The notes under the pieces are model-generated. The model was not told the DNA's origin. It was given only the letters and a program-made list of their open reading frames with translations, and did no database searches. DNA of 39,417 nucleotides. Origin: a virus. Location of the stretch: positions 1 through 39,417 of IMG/VR virus record IMGVR_UViG_3300025598_000081, one strand, 5' to 3'. How positions within the stretch are numbered: the stretch's first letter is position 1; each line of letters begins with the position of its first letter. This document shows positions 15,240-23,429 of this stretch, in pieces. The translations under genes and the position numbers were made by a program.

Positions 15240-16148
15240 ATGAATACATTACACACCACATTGACAGCTTTAGAAGCACAGTTAGAATCTCAAAAAGCAG
15301 ATTGTATCGAATACGAAACCAACGTCTACGATAAGCAATTCGATACCTTACGAGAAAAAGTATCTAATTTCTTTGTTAGTATCGGTATTGCTAAAAAAAT
15401 TATTTTTAGTGGTACGAACATTAGAATTATGATTAACGAAAATTCTAGTTATAGTACTGCTAAGATCGAATTGTACTACGAATTACCGTGGAGACTTGAA
15501 AAAGAAAATCGTACAGGTTACGTTGAATTAAGTTGGTACGGAAGTAGATGCAAATCTACCGAATCAGAAGATCTAGAATATCTTAAATGCTTAGGTGAAA
15601 TAGCCACCTTATTACCTACGATCGAAGCAGAATGGCACAAGTGGTACGAAGACTATAAAGAATATGATAGCGCTAAACGCGTTTACTATTCTGCGATTGA
15701 TACTACGAATCGTGCAATTTACGATACTAAGAATTTAATTGGGAAAGCAGAAATCGAACAATACAAAAAAGTTGGTTTTAAGTGTGAGCTTAAACCTAAA
15801 ATTGAATGTAAGAGAGATTGGGACGTTGAACGCGGTACTTTTGGAGATTATAAATTATATGAAGAACCAGCATCAATAAGATTAGAGCACGGATATGGAA
15901 AATGGGATTATACATACATCGATTCTTTCGAAATTGTAAAAGAGTTGAAGAGAAGTAAAATGTTGGTTAGAATAAAACCTACTAATTACACCACAGAAAT
16001 GGAGTACGAATTAACACCTAAGTTCTTCGAACCTTTCATTCAAGACGTGTACAATTGGCAGACTTCTGGCGCAGAAGAAAAATCTCTTAATACGTATAAA
16101 TTTTTCGATAATCAGGCCACAAAACAAGTAGCAGAAATTGCTGAATAA
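15240..16148 (+). CDS. Hypothetical protein, N-terminal coiled coil
   Basis: 302 residues. A helical N-terminus (TLTALEAQLESQKADCIEYE) leads into a mixed alpha/beta middle with many Tyr and Trp (KIELYYELPWRLEKENRTGY). It is the first gene behind P2 and the second operator array, so probably among the first products made from this operon. No catalytic motif recognised. Confidence 0.7.
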   Translation: MNTLHTTLTALEAQLESQKADCIEYETNVYDKQFDTLREKVSNFFVSIGIAKKIIFSGTNIRIMINENSSYSTAKIELYYELPWRLEKENRTGYVELSWYGSRCKSTESEDLEYLKCLGEIATLLPTIEAEWHKWYEDYKEYDSAKRVYYSAIDTTNRAIYDTKNLIGKAEIEQYKKVGFKCELKPKIECKRDWDVERGTFGDYKLYEEPASIRLEHGYGKWDYTYIDSFEIVKELKRSKMLVRIKPTNYTTEMEYELTPKFFEPFIQDVYNWQTSGAEEKSLNTYKFFDNQATKQVAEIAE

Positions 16149-16177
16149 TTTAATAATACTAAAATAAAATAAAAGTT

Positions 16178-17125
16178 ATGAATACGAAATTACACAAAGT
16201 TACTAATAAAGAATTGCTATTTAGATTCATTGAGAGTAAGCCAAATAAAAGAGTTACTTATTCAGAAATGCAAAAATTCTTATTCGAACTCAATCGTCCA
16301 AGTGAAACGTTTAATAGCTACCTAAATCGTGGATACCAGTCTACGAATTTGGTTCCTGGATCTGGATACATGTACAAAGACGTTGGTTACGGAAAATTAG
16401 TTAAGTTAGTGGACAATTATGGAAAAGCTACATATACAATAGTAAGACCTCGTAGATACAAAGAAACGTACAAATTTAAAAACGAAAATAAAATAAATGT
16501 TATGAGCACAAATAAAAAATTTAAAGTGGGAGATACAGTAATTGGTAATTCAAAAGCGAATGATCGATATGAAGTTACAGTTGAAAATTGGTTAGGTACA
16601 ATAATTAATATTAACAGTGATGGACATATTCAAATTAAAGGGACATACGGTGGACAATTTTGGGTAGATTCTGATTGTTTTGATTTAGTACCTAAAAGAA
16701 AGAAAGCGCAAGAAGTAGCTACTAAAGAACATTACGAAGTTGATGTTCCCTTTATTAAAGCAGCTCATAGTGCAGCTTGTTCTGAATGGAAGAAAAAATT
16801 GGAAGATAAATTTCCAGACGTGTTTCCTAAATTAACACCGATTGAATTAGCCTTAAAGAAATTTGGTAGAGATACTGTATATGGTGGCTTTAAAAAAGTA
16901 ATAGTATACTATGATCATATATTCATTCCATTACCTAACGCTAATACTCCGTGGACAATGAGTGCGTTTGAGTTTGCAAAAGAATTCATTGAGCAGAATC
17001 CAAATTCTTACATTGTTCATAATGCTGTACGTACATTCGAATCATTGAAAAACTCTGATAAGTTTGATGAATCCAATCATGGCAAAGAATTATACAATTA
17101 TTTAGTTATCAACTTTAATGAATAG
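16178..17125 (+). CDS. wHTH + SH3-like domain protein
   Basis: 315 residues. Residues 1-85 resemble the wHTH at the start of the protein at 9416-10381. A small beta-barrel follows (KKFKVGDTVIGNS, about 115-170). Then comes the helical motif FIKAAHSAACSEWKKKLEDK, also found in the protein at 31464-32093. The C-terminal part is unassigned. The shared modules suggest a family of phage DNA- or RNA-binding adaptor proteins. Confidence 0.7.
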   Translation: MNTKLHKVTNKELLFRFIESKPNKRVTYSEMQKFLFELNRPSETFNSYLNRGYQSTNLVPGSGYMYKDVGYGKLVKLVDNYGKATYTIVRPRRYKETYKFKNENKINVMSTNKKFKVGDTVIGNSKANDRYEVTVENWLGTIININSDGHIQIKGTYGGQFWVDSDCFDLVPKRKKAQEVATKEHYEVDVPFIKAAHSAACSEWKKKLEDKFPDVFPKLTPIELALKKFGRDTVYGGFKKVIVYYDHIFIPLPNANTPWTMSAFEFAKEFIEQNPNSYIVHNAVRTFESLKNSDKFDESNHGKELYNYLVINFNE

Positions 17126-17166
17126 TGATTCTTATTAAACAATATTAAAAACACTTAAATAAAAAT

Positions 17167-17829
17167 ATGAAGTTAAAATTAGAAAAAGGTCAAAAGTTGT
17201 GGTTCACTAGCGATACTCACTACAATCATTCTAACATTTGTAAAGCGACCACTGAGTGGACCAACGCAACTACTCTTAGAGATTTTGATAGTTTAGAGCG
17301 TATGAACCAAACTTTAGTTGATAATATCAATAAAGTAGTTGGTCAAAATGATATATTATTTCACTTAGGTGATTGGAGTTTCGGTGGATTTGAACAGATT
17401 GAAAAGTTTAGAAATAAGATTGTGTGTAAGAACGTTCACATTATTACCGGTAATCACGATCACCACATTGAAAGCAACCGAGAAGACTGTCGAATGCTAT
17501 TTAGTTCTGTAAATAAGTACTTAGAACTAAGTGTTAAGTGGAATATTGGAATTCCTTTACTTAACGAACGATGTGAACAAAATTTTATATTAATGCATTT
17601 TCCTATTGCGAGCTGGAATAACATGTCAAGAGGATCAATTCATTTACACGGTCACGTTCACTTAACTAAAAACCAACGTATAGGTAAAGGTAGAATGATG
17701 GACGTAGGAGTTGAAGGTAACGATTTTAGTCCCATCGAATTAAGAGACGTGTTATCGTTATTACGTAAGCGTCCAATTAAATCTTTGTTAGAAGAAGATC
17801 ATCACGAAATTATAGAACGGTATCAATAA
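17167..17829 (+). CDS. Calcineurin-like metallophosphoesterase
   Basis: 220 residues with the five metallophosphoesterase motifs: DTH (16-18), GD (68-69), GNHD (95-98, followed by HH), His144, and GHVH (162-165). All metal ligands are present. This type occurs in many phages; candidate activities are phosphodiesterase or phosphatase on nucleotides or RNA ends. A second enzyme of the same superfamily is encoded at 19164-19925. Confidence 0.88.
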   Translation: MKLKLEKGQKLWFTSDTHYNHSNICKATTEWTNATTLRDFDSLERMNQTLVDNINKVVGQNDILFHLGDWSFGGFEQIEKFRNKIVCKNVHIITGNHDHHIESNREDCRMLFSSVNKYLELSVKWNIGIPLLNERCEQNFILMHFPIASWNNMSRGSIHLHGHVHLTKNQRIGKGRMMDVGVEGNDFSPIELRDVLSLLRKRPIKSLLEEDHHEIIERYQ

Positions 17830-17830
17830 T

Positions 17831-18040
17831 ATGAAGTACATTTTTAGAGGTTACACAATATTTGAGTACGACAAAGAAAAGAAAACTGTTGCACAAGGTA
17901 AAGTCAGTGGAGTAATTCCTGCTTTCGATTTTTGTCACATGATACCTGAAGACTACATGTTATTGGGAGAATTCTTTAATACAGTTTATCGTCACACACA
18001 AGGAGAACAAATAGAATTAAAAAACATTGAAGTTAACTAA
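17831..18040 (+). CDS. Small hypothetical protein
   Basis: 69 residues, one base after the phosphoesterase stop. Beta-rich N-terminus (YIFRGYTIFEYDKEKKTVAQ) and helical C-terminus. No family recognised; the spacing suggests co-translation with the phosphoesterase. Confidence 0.6.
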   Translation: MKYIFRGYTIFEYDKEKKTVAQGKVSGVIPAFDFCHMIPEDYMLLGEFFNTVYRHTQGEQIELKNIEVN

Positions 18041-18053
18041 ATAAAAATAAATT

Positions 18054-18257
18054 ATGGCAAAGTGTAAAGTATGTCAAGAAGAAATTCACCCAAAACGCGT
18101 AGCTTTAGGATATAAAACAACATGTCCTAAACATTCAACAGCTGAAAAATACAGTGGAATCATATCCACAACAGGAAAATCCGATTATGAATTAAACATA
18201 ATTAAAGATCCTGAATTGGCAAGACAGTTGAAAGAGCTATCTCCAGTGTATGAGTAG
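18054..18257 (+). CDS. Small zinc-binding protein
   Basis: 67 residues. CKVC (4-7) and CPKH (24-27 region) around HPKRVALGYKTT suggest a zinc ribbon. Similar small proteins with a CxxC and a TTCxxH motif occur in many phages. The C-terminal helix (DPELARQLKEL) is probably an interaction segment. Confidence 0.65.
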   Translation: MAKCKVCQEEIHPKRVALGYKTTCPKHSTAEKYSGIISTTGKSDYELNIIKDPELARQLKELSPVYE

Positions 18258-18283
18258 CATATTTATAGATAGAATAAATCAAT

Positions 18284-18754
18284 ATGAATTACATTAGTCC
18301 AATAGCGTACGCGAATACTCTAAATACTTTTAGAGGAAATTATACCAATTTACAAGAATCAGAAGACGAAATCTGTCCTGATAATACTCATCATGAGTGG
18401 AAGAAAATTGGCAAAGAAAAAGCCAAGTGCGCCCATTGTGGTATGACCAAAGCAATAGCTTATGGATACGATCCAGAGCAATCATTTAAATCAGGTGAAG
18501 GTAATAAAATGAGAGAGGGTAGAATGAGTGAATCAAGAATGGAAATAGAGAGACTAAAACAAGGACTTTCTCCTGATGATGCTGAACAATTAGAAGAGTA
18601 TTTGGACGCAATGGTTGAGATTAAAAAATCTATAAAGGAATTACTATTAAAAGGATCAAAAGCGCCTGAAGAGCATGAAATGGGAATGGATGAAGTTGGT
18701 GGAGATATGATGCATAAGTATATGAATGAGACCAAAAAGAAAAAGAAAAAATAA
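18284..18754 (+). CDS. Hypothetical protein with Cys/His zinc motif and charged tail
   Basis: 156 residues. CPDNTHHEWKKIGKEKAKC followed by AHCG gives a CxnHHx(n)CxxC zinc site (about residues 31-52). A long acidic helical region and a poly-Lys C-terminus (NETKKKKKK) follow. Function unknown; DNA or ribosome association is possible. A clear terminator follows. Confidence 0.65.
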   Translation: MNYISPIAYANTLNTFRGNYTNLQESEDEICPDNTHHEWKKIGKEKAKCAHCGMTKAIAYGYDPEQSFKSGEGNKMREGRMSESRMEIERLKQGLSPDDAEQLEEYLDAMVEIKKSIKELLLKGSKAPEEHEMGMDEVGGDMMHKYMNETKKKKKK

Positions 18755-18774
18755 TCAAATAAAAGAATTAAATT

Positions 18775-18797
18775 TGGCCTCCAACGAGGCCATTTTT
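18775..18797 (+). terminator. Rho-independent terminator
   Basis: 7-bp stem TGGCCTC/GAGGCCA with loop CAAC and a T5 tract (18793-18797), located 21 bases after a stop codon. The GC-rich stem stands out from the AT-rich surroundings. An A-rich 5' flank may allow bidirectional activity. Confidence 0.85.
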
Positions 18798-18811
18798 ATG
18801 TAACAAAAATC

Positions 18812-19159
18812 ATGAAAATAGCACTAGCAATTTTATATTCTTTTATTGGTCAAGTAATATCTTTTGTGGCACTTCAAGGATCCACTAGATACGAATTTGT
18901 AAAAAATAATCAATGGTTAGCATGGATATCAGGAATGATAAGCACAATGTTATTCATAAAAAGCGTCGGTTATTTTGTAGAGTATTATAACGGTCAAGTG
19001 TGGCCATCAAGAATATTTGGATTCGTCATTGGTTTAGTCGTATTTTCTTTGATGAGTTACTTCTTATTCAACGAGAAAATATCGTTAAAAACGGCAATTT
19101 GTTTAGGACTGTGTATAGTAATTACATTGGTTCAATTATTGTGGAAAAATAAAAATTAA
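18812..19159 (+). CDS. Four-helix membrane protein (SMR-like topology)
   Basis: 115 residues with four hydrophobic segments (IALAILYSFIGQVISFVAL, WLAWISGMISTMLFI, IFGFVIGLVVFSLMSYFL, AICLGLCIVITLVQLLW). Length and topology resemble small multidrug resistance/EamA-half proteins, without the diagnostic Glu14. Phage versions of this kind exist; the transport role is only suggested. Confidence 0.65.
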   Translation: MKIALAILYSFIGQVISFVALQGSTRYEFVKNNQWLAWISGMISTMLFIKSVGYFVEYYNGQVWPSRIFGFVIGLVVFSLMSYFLFNEKISLKTAICLGLCIVITLVQLLWKNKN

Positions 19160-19163
19160 GATT

Positions 19164-19925
19164 ATGAAAACAGTAGTTATTTCTGACGTACACGGTAGAT
19201 CTGTATGGAAATTAATCACTCGCATGGAAAATGCAGATAGAGTTATTTTCTTAGGTGATTATTTTGATTCATACGAAATTTCAGCAGCCGAACAAATATA
19301 CAATTTTCAAGAGATTATTAATTTTAAAGAAACTTCGTTTACAAATTCAGGAAAATCTGATCAACATAAAACAAAAGTTATCTTATTAATCGGTAATCAT
19401 GATTATGGGTATTTTAGTGGAATCGATGGTACTAAAACTTCAGGCTATCAAATTAACTTAGCTCCAAGCATTAATATTGTACTAGAAGAGAATAAGCATC
19501 ACATGCAAATGGCTTATCAATTTGATAAGTTCTTATTCACACACGCAGGTGTCAGTGAAGTGTTTATGAATGACATATTTGGAATAAATGAATGGAAGAT
19601 TGAGAATCTTGTATCAGATCTTAACGATTTGTTCAAGTACAAACCCCAATCATTTATGTTTAATACGGCAGACAGGATGGGTTTTGGAGATTATGAACAT
19701 CAATCACCAATTTGGATTAGACCAAGAAGTTTAATGAAAGCTGGTAAATTGGACAGAGAATTAAAGAAGCATGTTATTCAAATTGTTGGACACACGAAAC
19801 AAGACAAAATAGATATTAAAGGTAAAGCAACTGGAAATAGATATTATTTTACTGACACACAAGAAACATCGGGAGAATATTTAGTTATCGAAAACGGTGT
19901 TGTAAAAATCGGCAATACTAGATAA
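19164..19925 (+). CDS. Metallophosphoesterase (calcineurin-like)
   Basis: 253 residues with DVHG (8-11), GDYFDS (31-36), GNHD (77-80), a later LFTHAG and GHTKQ (C-terminal). This arrangement is close to serine/threonine-phosphatase-like and ApaH-like phage phosphatases. Starts four bases after the membrane protein. Substrate unknown. Confidence 0.87.
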   Translation: MKTVVISDVHGRSVWKLITRMENADRVIFLGDYFDSYEISAAEQIYNFQEIINFKETSFTNSGKSDQHKTKVILLIGNHDYGYFSGIDGTKTSGYQINLAPSINIVLEENKHHMQMAYQFDKFLFTHAGVSEVFMNDIFGINEWKIENLVSDLNDLFKYKPQSFMFNTADRMGFGDYEHQSPIWIRPRSLMKAGKLDRELKKHVIQIVGHTKQDKIDIKGKATGNRYYFTDTQETSGEYLVIENGVVKIGNTR

Positions 19926-19930
19926 TTAAA

Positions 19931-19963
19931 TTTTACCATTTCAAAAGGATTACGTATATTTAC
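19931..19963 (+). promoter_or_regulatory. Promoter P3 (TTTTACC to TATATTTAC)
   Basis: 33-base element with the same outline as P1, P2 and the element at 30086-30118: a T-rich -33 region, then TATATTTAC (19955-19963). The following TTATAATCAATTATC is the same initial-transcribed sequence seen after P1 and 32100-32132. There is no operator motif here, so regulation differs. Drives the gene at 19990. Confidence 0.6.
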
Positions 19964-19989
19964 TTATAATCAATTATCAAAATATAGTT

Positions 19990-20442
19990 ATGAAATTAGC
20001 AAAAGCACTAAAGCTTAAAAACAAAAAAGTATCAGAGTATAACTCCACTGTAGAAAAGATGGCTAACTCTAATACAATAGAAAAAGACAGCAAGAAACAC
20101 TACAATTCAAAAGAGTTGTCTGTATTAGCAGAATCCCAAATGCAGAATTTAATTCAATTAAAGACTGCGATTCACAACACATCTGCACCGATTAGAGAGA
20201 AGATCTTTCGTATTGGTGAATTGAAATCCTATTTAGGATATATCAATAGATTAAATACAACTGAAGGTGTTGTAAAACAATCATATCGTGGAGCAGATTC
20301 AACGCCTCTTGTTTATGTAGTTGATTTTTCTGAAGCAGAAAAAGTGGCCAAAGCAAAAGAAATCCAAGATCAAATTGAAGTATTGCAAGAAGAATTAGAT
20401 TCTTTTAACGCGACTACAAATTTGAAAGGATACACAGAATAA
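19990..20442 (+). CDS. Helical protein, DIP1984-like
   Basis: 150 residues, mostly helical: MKLAKALKLKNKKVSEYNST, a central LIQLKTAIHNTSAPIREKIF, and a C-terminal coiled segment. The pattern (paired helices with INxTN-like core and a middle beta stretch YVVDFSEA) recalls the DIP1984/septicolysin-like family, but this is a weak reading. First gene after P3. Confidence 0.55.
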   Translation: MKLAKALKLKNKKVSEYNSTVEKMANSNTIEKDSKKHYNSKELSVLAESQMQNLIQLKTAIHNTSAPIREKIFRIGELKSYLGYINRLNTTEGVVKQSYRGADSTPLVYVVDFSEAEKVAKAKEIQDQIEVLQEELDSFNATTNLKGYTE

Positions 20443-20445
20443 ATT

Positions 20446-20626
20446 AAAAGTGCCGAGTAGTAAATTGAAAAATAGTAGGCTGAAATTCATCATTAAACTC
20501 AGACATTGATATCGTCACTGAACTTCAAGGTTTAAGATTCAAGGATTCAAAATGCAATCATTAATACCTTCAAAACTCATCATCGAATTACAGGTATTAT
20601 TTGGATATTTACGAAAGGCACTTTTT
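20446..20626 (+). ncRNA. Structured non-coding region with closing stem, possible sRNA or leader
   Basis: A gap of about 216 bases without a plausible gene. Its two ends pair perfectly: AAAAGTGCC (20446-20454) with GGCACTTTT (20617-20625). An internal 7-bp stem AATACCT/AGGTATT encloses a 22-base stretch. A TTGGATATTTAC promoter-like box (20601-20612) lies near the 3' end and a T5 run follows the closing stem. Either a processed or terminated RNA or the leader of the lipoprotein gene; no known riboswitch recognised. Confidence 0.4.
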
Positions 20627-20658
20627 ATTATATAAAACAAAAAAATAAAAAACAAGTT

Positions 20659-21150
20659 ATGAAAAAAGTATTATTAGCATTAGTATTAGTAATGTCATTA
20701 GTTAGTTGTAAGTATGAACCAACTGCTGATGAAATAGATAGACAAAAACAAGAGAAGATCTTACAAGAAGGTCAAAGACAGACTGGTATGCCAGCGATTG
20801 TTAATTACCAAGAAAAGAAGAACCTTAAAACTATTTACGAATTAAGGGATAATAACAAGTTAATTAATTACGCATATCTGTTTAACAACATGACTGGTAA
20901 ATTGATCTTTATTGGTAAGTGCATTGGTTATGGTATTCCTTACGCAACGCAATATTCGAACCCACAGAAAGTATATCATGAGGGAAGTCAATATGGTTTA
21001 ATCTTACCTCAAGCAGAACCAAATGGTTTATTCATGCCAGCAGATGCACGAGGAACCTGGGTATTATTATTAGACAAAGACGGTCAACCTCATCCAGTGT
21101 ACATTGAACCTGATGTTATAGTATCACCATTTCCTTTAACAATTAATTAA
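20659..21150 (+). CDS. Phage-encoded lipoprotein
   Basis: 163 residues with a signal peptide (MKKVLLALVLVMSLVSC) and lipobox LVSC with Cys17 as the lipidation site. The mature part carries KCIGYGIPYATQYSNPQK and LPQAEPNGLFMPADARGTWV, blocks recurring in uncharacterised lipoproteins of Bacteroidota and their phages. It should sit in a host membrane; superinfection exclusion is one possible role, not shown by sequence. Confidence 0.8.
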   Translation: MKKVLLALVLVMSLVSCKYEPTADEIDRQKQEKILQEGQRQTGMPAIVNYQEKKNLKTIYELRDNNKLINYAYLFNNMTGKLIFIGKCIGYGIPYATQYSNPQKVYHEGSQYGLILPQAEPNGLFMPADARGTWVLLLDKDGQPHPVYIEPDVIVSPFPLTIN

Positions 21151-21161
21151 TATAAAAATAT

Positions 21162-21500
21162 ATGAAACAAGTATTTATCGGTTTAGGAATTTTAGCTGGA
21201 TTTGTAATATTAATAATGGGGCTTTCGTTAGCATTTGGATGGTTCGGAGTTGGCTACACAAAAACTGTTGGTAAAGCACAACAAAATGCAGAACGTTCAG
21301 TGTTTGAAGAAACTCAATCGTATGTGGAAGGTAAACGCCAAGAAGTAACTAAGTTACGTTTTGAATATCTTAAAACAAAAGATAGAGACGAGAAAGAGGC
21401 TATTAAAGCTACGTTAAGAACTTCGTTAGCAAACTTTGATCGTTCAAAATTAGATAATGATTTAAAATCATTTTTAGATTCAACAGTTTATTCTTATTAG
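21162..21500 (+). CDS. Membrane-anchored helical protein
   Basis: 112 residues: one N-terminal transmembrane helix (FIGLGILAGFVILIMGLSLAF), then a charged helical domain (QSYVEGKRQEVTKLRFEYLK). Such membrane-anchored proteins are frequent in phages; function unknown. It follows the lipoprotein by 11 bases, and the two may act together at the envelope. Confidence 0.65.
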   Translation: MKQVFIGLGILAGFVILIMGLSLAFGWFGVGYTKTVGKAQQNAERSVFEETQSYVEGKRQEVTKLRFEYLKTKDRDEKEAIKATLRTSLANFDRSKLDNDLKSFLDSTVYSY

Positions 21501-21503
21501 TAT

Positions 21504-21683
21504 ATGATACAAATACCTAATCATCTTATGATACCTATGAAACTAATCTTAGAAACACCCAACGATTCAGAGTTGGGTGCTAAGGTTAGAGAATCTTATT
21601 GGAAAAAAATAGATAGATTAAAAAAACTTAAAGAAAAAAGAGAGCATGAAAGTAACACTAATGCAAAGGGACTTCCTATATAA
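21504..21683 (+). CDS. Small hypothetical protein
   Basis: 59 residues containing LETPNDSELGAKVRESYWKK, a motif common to a family of small phage proteins (NDxxLGxKVR). It overlaps the next gene by 38 bases. The segment encoding it includes an 8-bp inverted repeat CACCCAAC/GTTGGGTG (21556-21579). Confidence 0.55.
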   Translation: MIQIPNHLMIPMKLILETPNDSELGAKVRESYWKKIDRLKKLKEKREHESNTNAKGLPI

Positions 21684-21852
21684 TGTAGAAGATACTGAAA
21701 ATAATACAGAATATACTGTTGCTATGATGGAAGATATCAACATAGAATCTCAATATATGAGTTATGATATTTATGATGATGATGGTGAAATTGTAAAAGA
21801 CGAAGACACAATTATTAGAATAATGTCAGCTATAGAATCAACAAGAAATTAA
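21646..21852 (+). CDS. Small acidic hypothetical protein
   Basis: 68 residues, very acidic (YDIYDDDGEIVKDEDTIIR), beta-rich N-terminus. The acidity suits a DNA-mimic or nucleoid-binding inhibitor, but that is speculation. Overlaps the previous gene. Confidence 0.6.
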   Translation: MKVTLMQRDFLYNVEDTENNTEYTVAMMEDINIESQYMSYDIYDDDGEIVKDEDTIIRIMSAIESTRN

Positions 21853-21863
21853 AATTAAAAATT

Positions 21864-22130
21864 ATGCCGTATTTTACTTATGATGTTTGTGAAGAAATGG
21901 AAGTATCAATTAACGATTTTTTATCTGAATGTAGTGGTACTGAAATTGATGAACTCATTGATTGTTTGATCGAAGATGGATATATCAAAGATAGTGATCG
22001 TATATATACAGAACAAATGTCAGTATCAGAATCAGAATTTGAAGACGCATTAAATAAATTACACAAAAAATGGAATCGTTTATCAAAAGAAGACGAATTG
22101 GCCATTATAGAAATAGCAAAGAAATTTTAA
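21864..22130 (+). CDS. Conserved small phage protein
   Basis: 88 residues, helical, acidic first half (FLSECSGTEIDELIDCLIED), then EFEDALNKLHKKWNRLSKED. The pattern recurs in small phage proteins of Bacteroidota. No function known to me. Leader AAAAATTATG. Confidence 0.65.
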   Translation: MPYFTYDVCEEMEVSINDFLSECSGTEIDELIDCLIEDGYIKDSDRIYTEQMSVSESEFEDALNKLHKKWNRLSKEDELAIIEIAKKF

Positions 22131-22146
22131 ACCAAAAAATAAACCA

Positions 22147-22425
22147 ATGAAGTGCATCAAAGCAATTAAAAAGCTAAAGAACATGGAGGTAGGAACTATC
22201 GTTAGAGTAGATGACGTAGAAGCCGAATCTAAAGTTAGAAGTGGATATTATAAGTACGTACCAAAATCTGAGTACAAAGTATCTAAACCAAAGGAAGAAA
22301 TTGTTGTGAATCCTAATCACGAAGAAGATAAAAAGCTCATTAAAATAGCTAGTGAAATATCTATACAATCTACAATGACAATTTCAGAAAAACAATTAAA
22401 ACGTGGCAAAACAAAAACTAAGTAA
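22147..22425 (+). CDS. Hypothetical protein
   Basis: 92 residues. N-terminal KAIKKLKNMEVGTIVRVDDV and KVRSGYYKYVPKSEYK suggest a small basic beta-barrel. The C-terminus is basic. Its end overlaps the next gene by 23 bases in another frame. Confidence 0.65.
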   Translation: MKCIKAIKKLKNMEVGTIVRVDDVEAESKVRSGYYKYVPKSEYKVSKPKEEIVVNPNHEEDKKLIKIASEISIQSTMTISEKQLKRGKTKTK

Positions 22426-22594
22426 GAGTGGAAAACCCGTTGGTCATCTTATTCTAGAAATAGAAGAATTGTTCGATAAAAAACCTGACGGAAGACAAAA
22501 GAAAGAAGTTTTAATTTGGAAACAATCACTTAATCCAATAATAAAAGAAATAAACCTCTTGTCAGGTTTTAAAATGTACAATCCAATTAAATAA
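22403..22594 (+). CDS. Small basic hypothetical protein (GTG start)
   Basis: 63 residues from GTG 22403, which overlaps the preceding gene. Basic start (AKQKLSKSGKPVGHLILEIE) and a helical remainder. The GTG start and overlap make the exact start uncertain. Confidence 0.55.
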   Translation: MAKQKLSKSGKPVGHLILEIEELFDKKPDGRQKKEVLIWKQSLNPIIKEINLLSGFKMYNPIK

Positions 22595-22597
22595 AAA

Positions 22598-23236
22598 ATG
22601 AAAACAAAATTTAAAATTAATTTAATTCAAAAATTAAAAGCACAATTAATTATTTTCTATTACGAAAATATTTTTTCTATTTTTTCTAATCGTTTAGAAA
22701 TTGAAAGACTTCAAATAAGAAGTCGTATTAAAAATATAGATGATTGTAAACACACTAAAAGAGTAAGTGAAGCTTCTAAATTTTTACATAGTATTAAGAA
22801 AAAAAGTAAGTCAATAAATAGTTTGTCTGATTATTTAGAATCTTTACCGAAAACTGATATGTCTAAAAAATTAGAAACTCGTCAAGTTGACGCACAAGAG
22901 GCTGCTAAAAAAATAGAACAATTAAGAAAAGATCTTGAAGATGAAGCTGCTCGTAGAAAAGAAGAAGAAGAAATAGAAGCTGCTTATTTAGAACACAAAT
23001 ATGAAGAACAACGTCGTGCTCATTTAATAAATGTAGTTCAATCTGTAAATGATAATCTACAAAATAGCGAATTAAAAGAAGAAGTATCTCGAGTTACAAA
23101 TGAGATTTTAGAGTCTAAAAAGAAAAGCAAATCAAAAACAAAAAAACAGAATGAAAAATCTAATAGCGAACCTAAAAAGAAATCTGTTACTAAAGATAAA
23201 CCCACTCCTACTAGGAAAAAAGCTAAAAAGGATTAG
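22598..23236 (+). CDS. Coiled-coil protein with Lys-rich tail
   Basis: 212 residues. A central long coiled coil (about 95-185) rich in E, K and A includes EAAKKIEQLRKDLEDEAARR. The C-terminal 40 residues are lysine and serine rich and likely disordered. An architecture like scaffolding or nucleic-acid-binding proteins; no family assigned. Confidence 0.65.
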   Translation: MKTKFKINLIQKLKAQLIIFYYENIFSIFSNRLEIERLQIRSRIKNIDDCKHTKRVSEASKFLHSIKKKSKSINSLSDYLESLPKTDMSKKLETRQVDAQEAAKKIEQLRKDLEDEAARRKEEEEIEAAYLEHKYEEQRRAHLINVVQSVNDNLQNSELKEEVSRVTNEILESKKKSKSKTKKQNEKSNSEPKKKSVTKDKPTPTRKKAKKD

Positions 23237-23246
23237 AGAAGATATA

Positions 23247-23429
23247 TTGCATGTACATGAGTGGATAGAGATCGCTGTATATTCTAATAAAGATCGTTTG
23301 TATAGACATGAAAAATATCATTGCAAAAGTTGTAATAAACAAATGCACATTGTTAGACACTGGGATAGAATTCCTAAAATATCCATAACAGACATATATG
23401 ACTCGTATCAATACAATACCTCCAAATAA
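23247..23429 (+). CDS. Small zinc-finger protein (start uncertain)
   Basis: 60 residues if TTG 23247 is used; the only in-frame ATG (23151) would overlap the upstream gene by 86 bases. HVHEWIEIAVYSNKDRLYRH is followed by KYHCKSCNKQMH, giving His and CxxC zinc ligands. It overlaps the DenV-like gene by 32 bases. Confidence 0.5.
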   Translation: MHVHEWIEIAVYSNKDRLYRHEKYHCKSCNKQMHIVRHWDRIPKISITDIYDSYQYNTSK

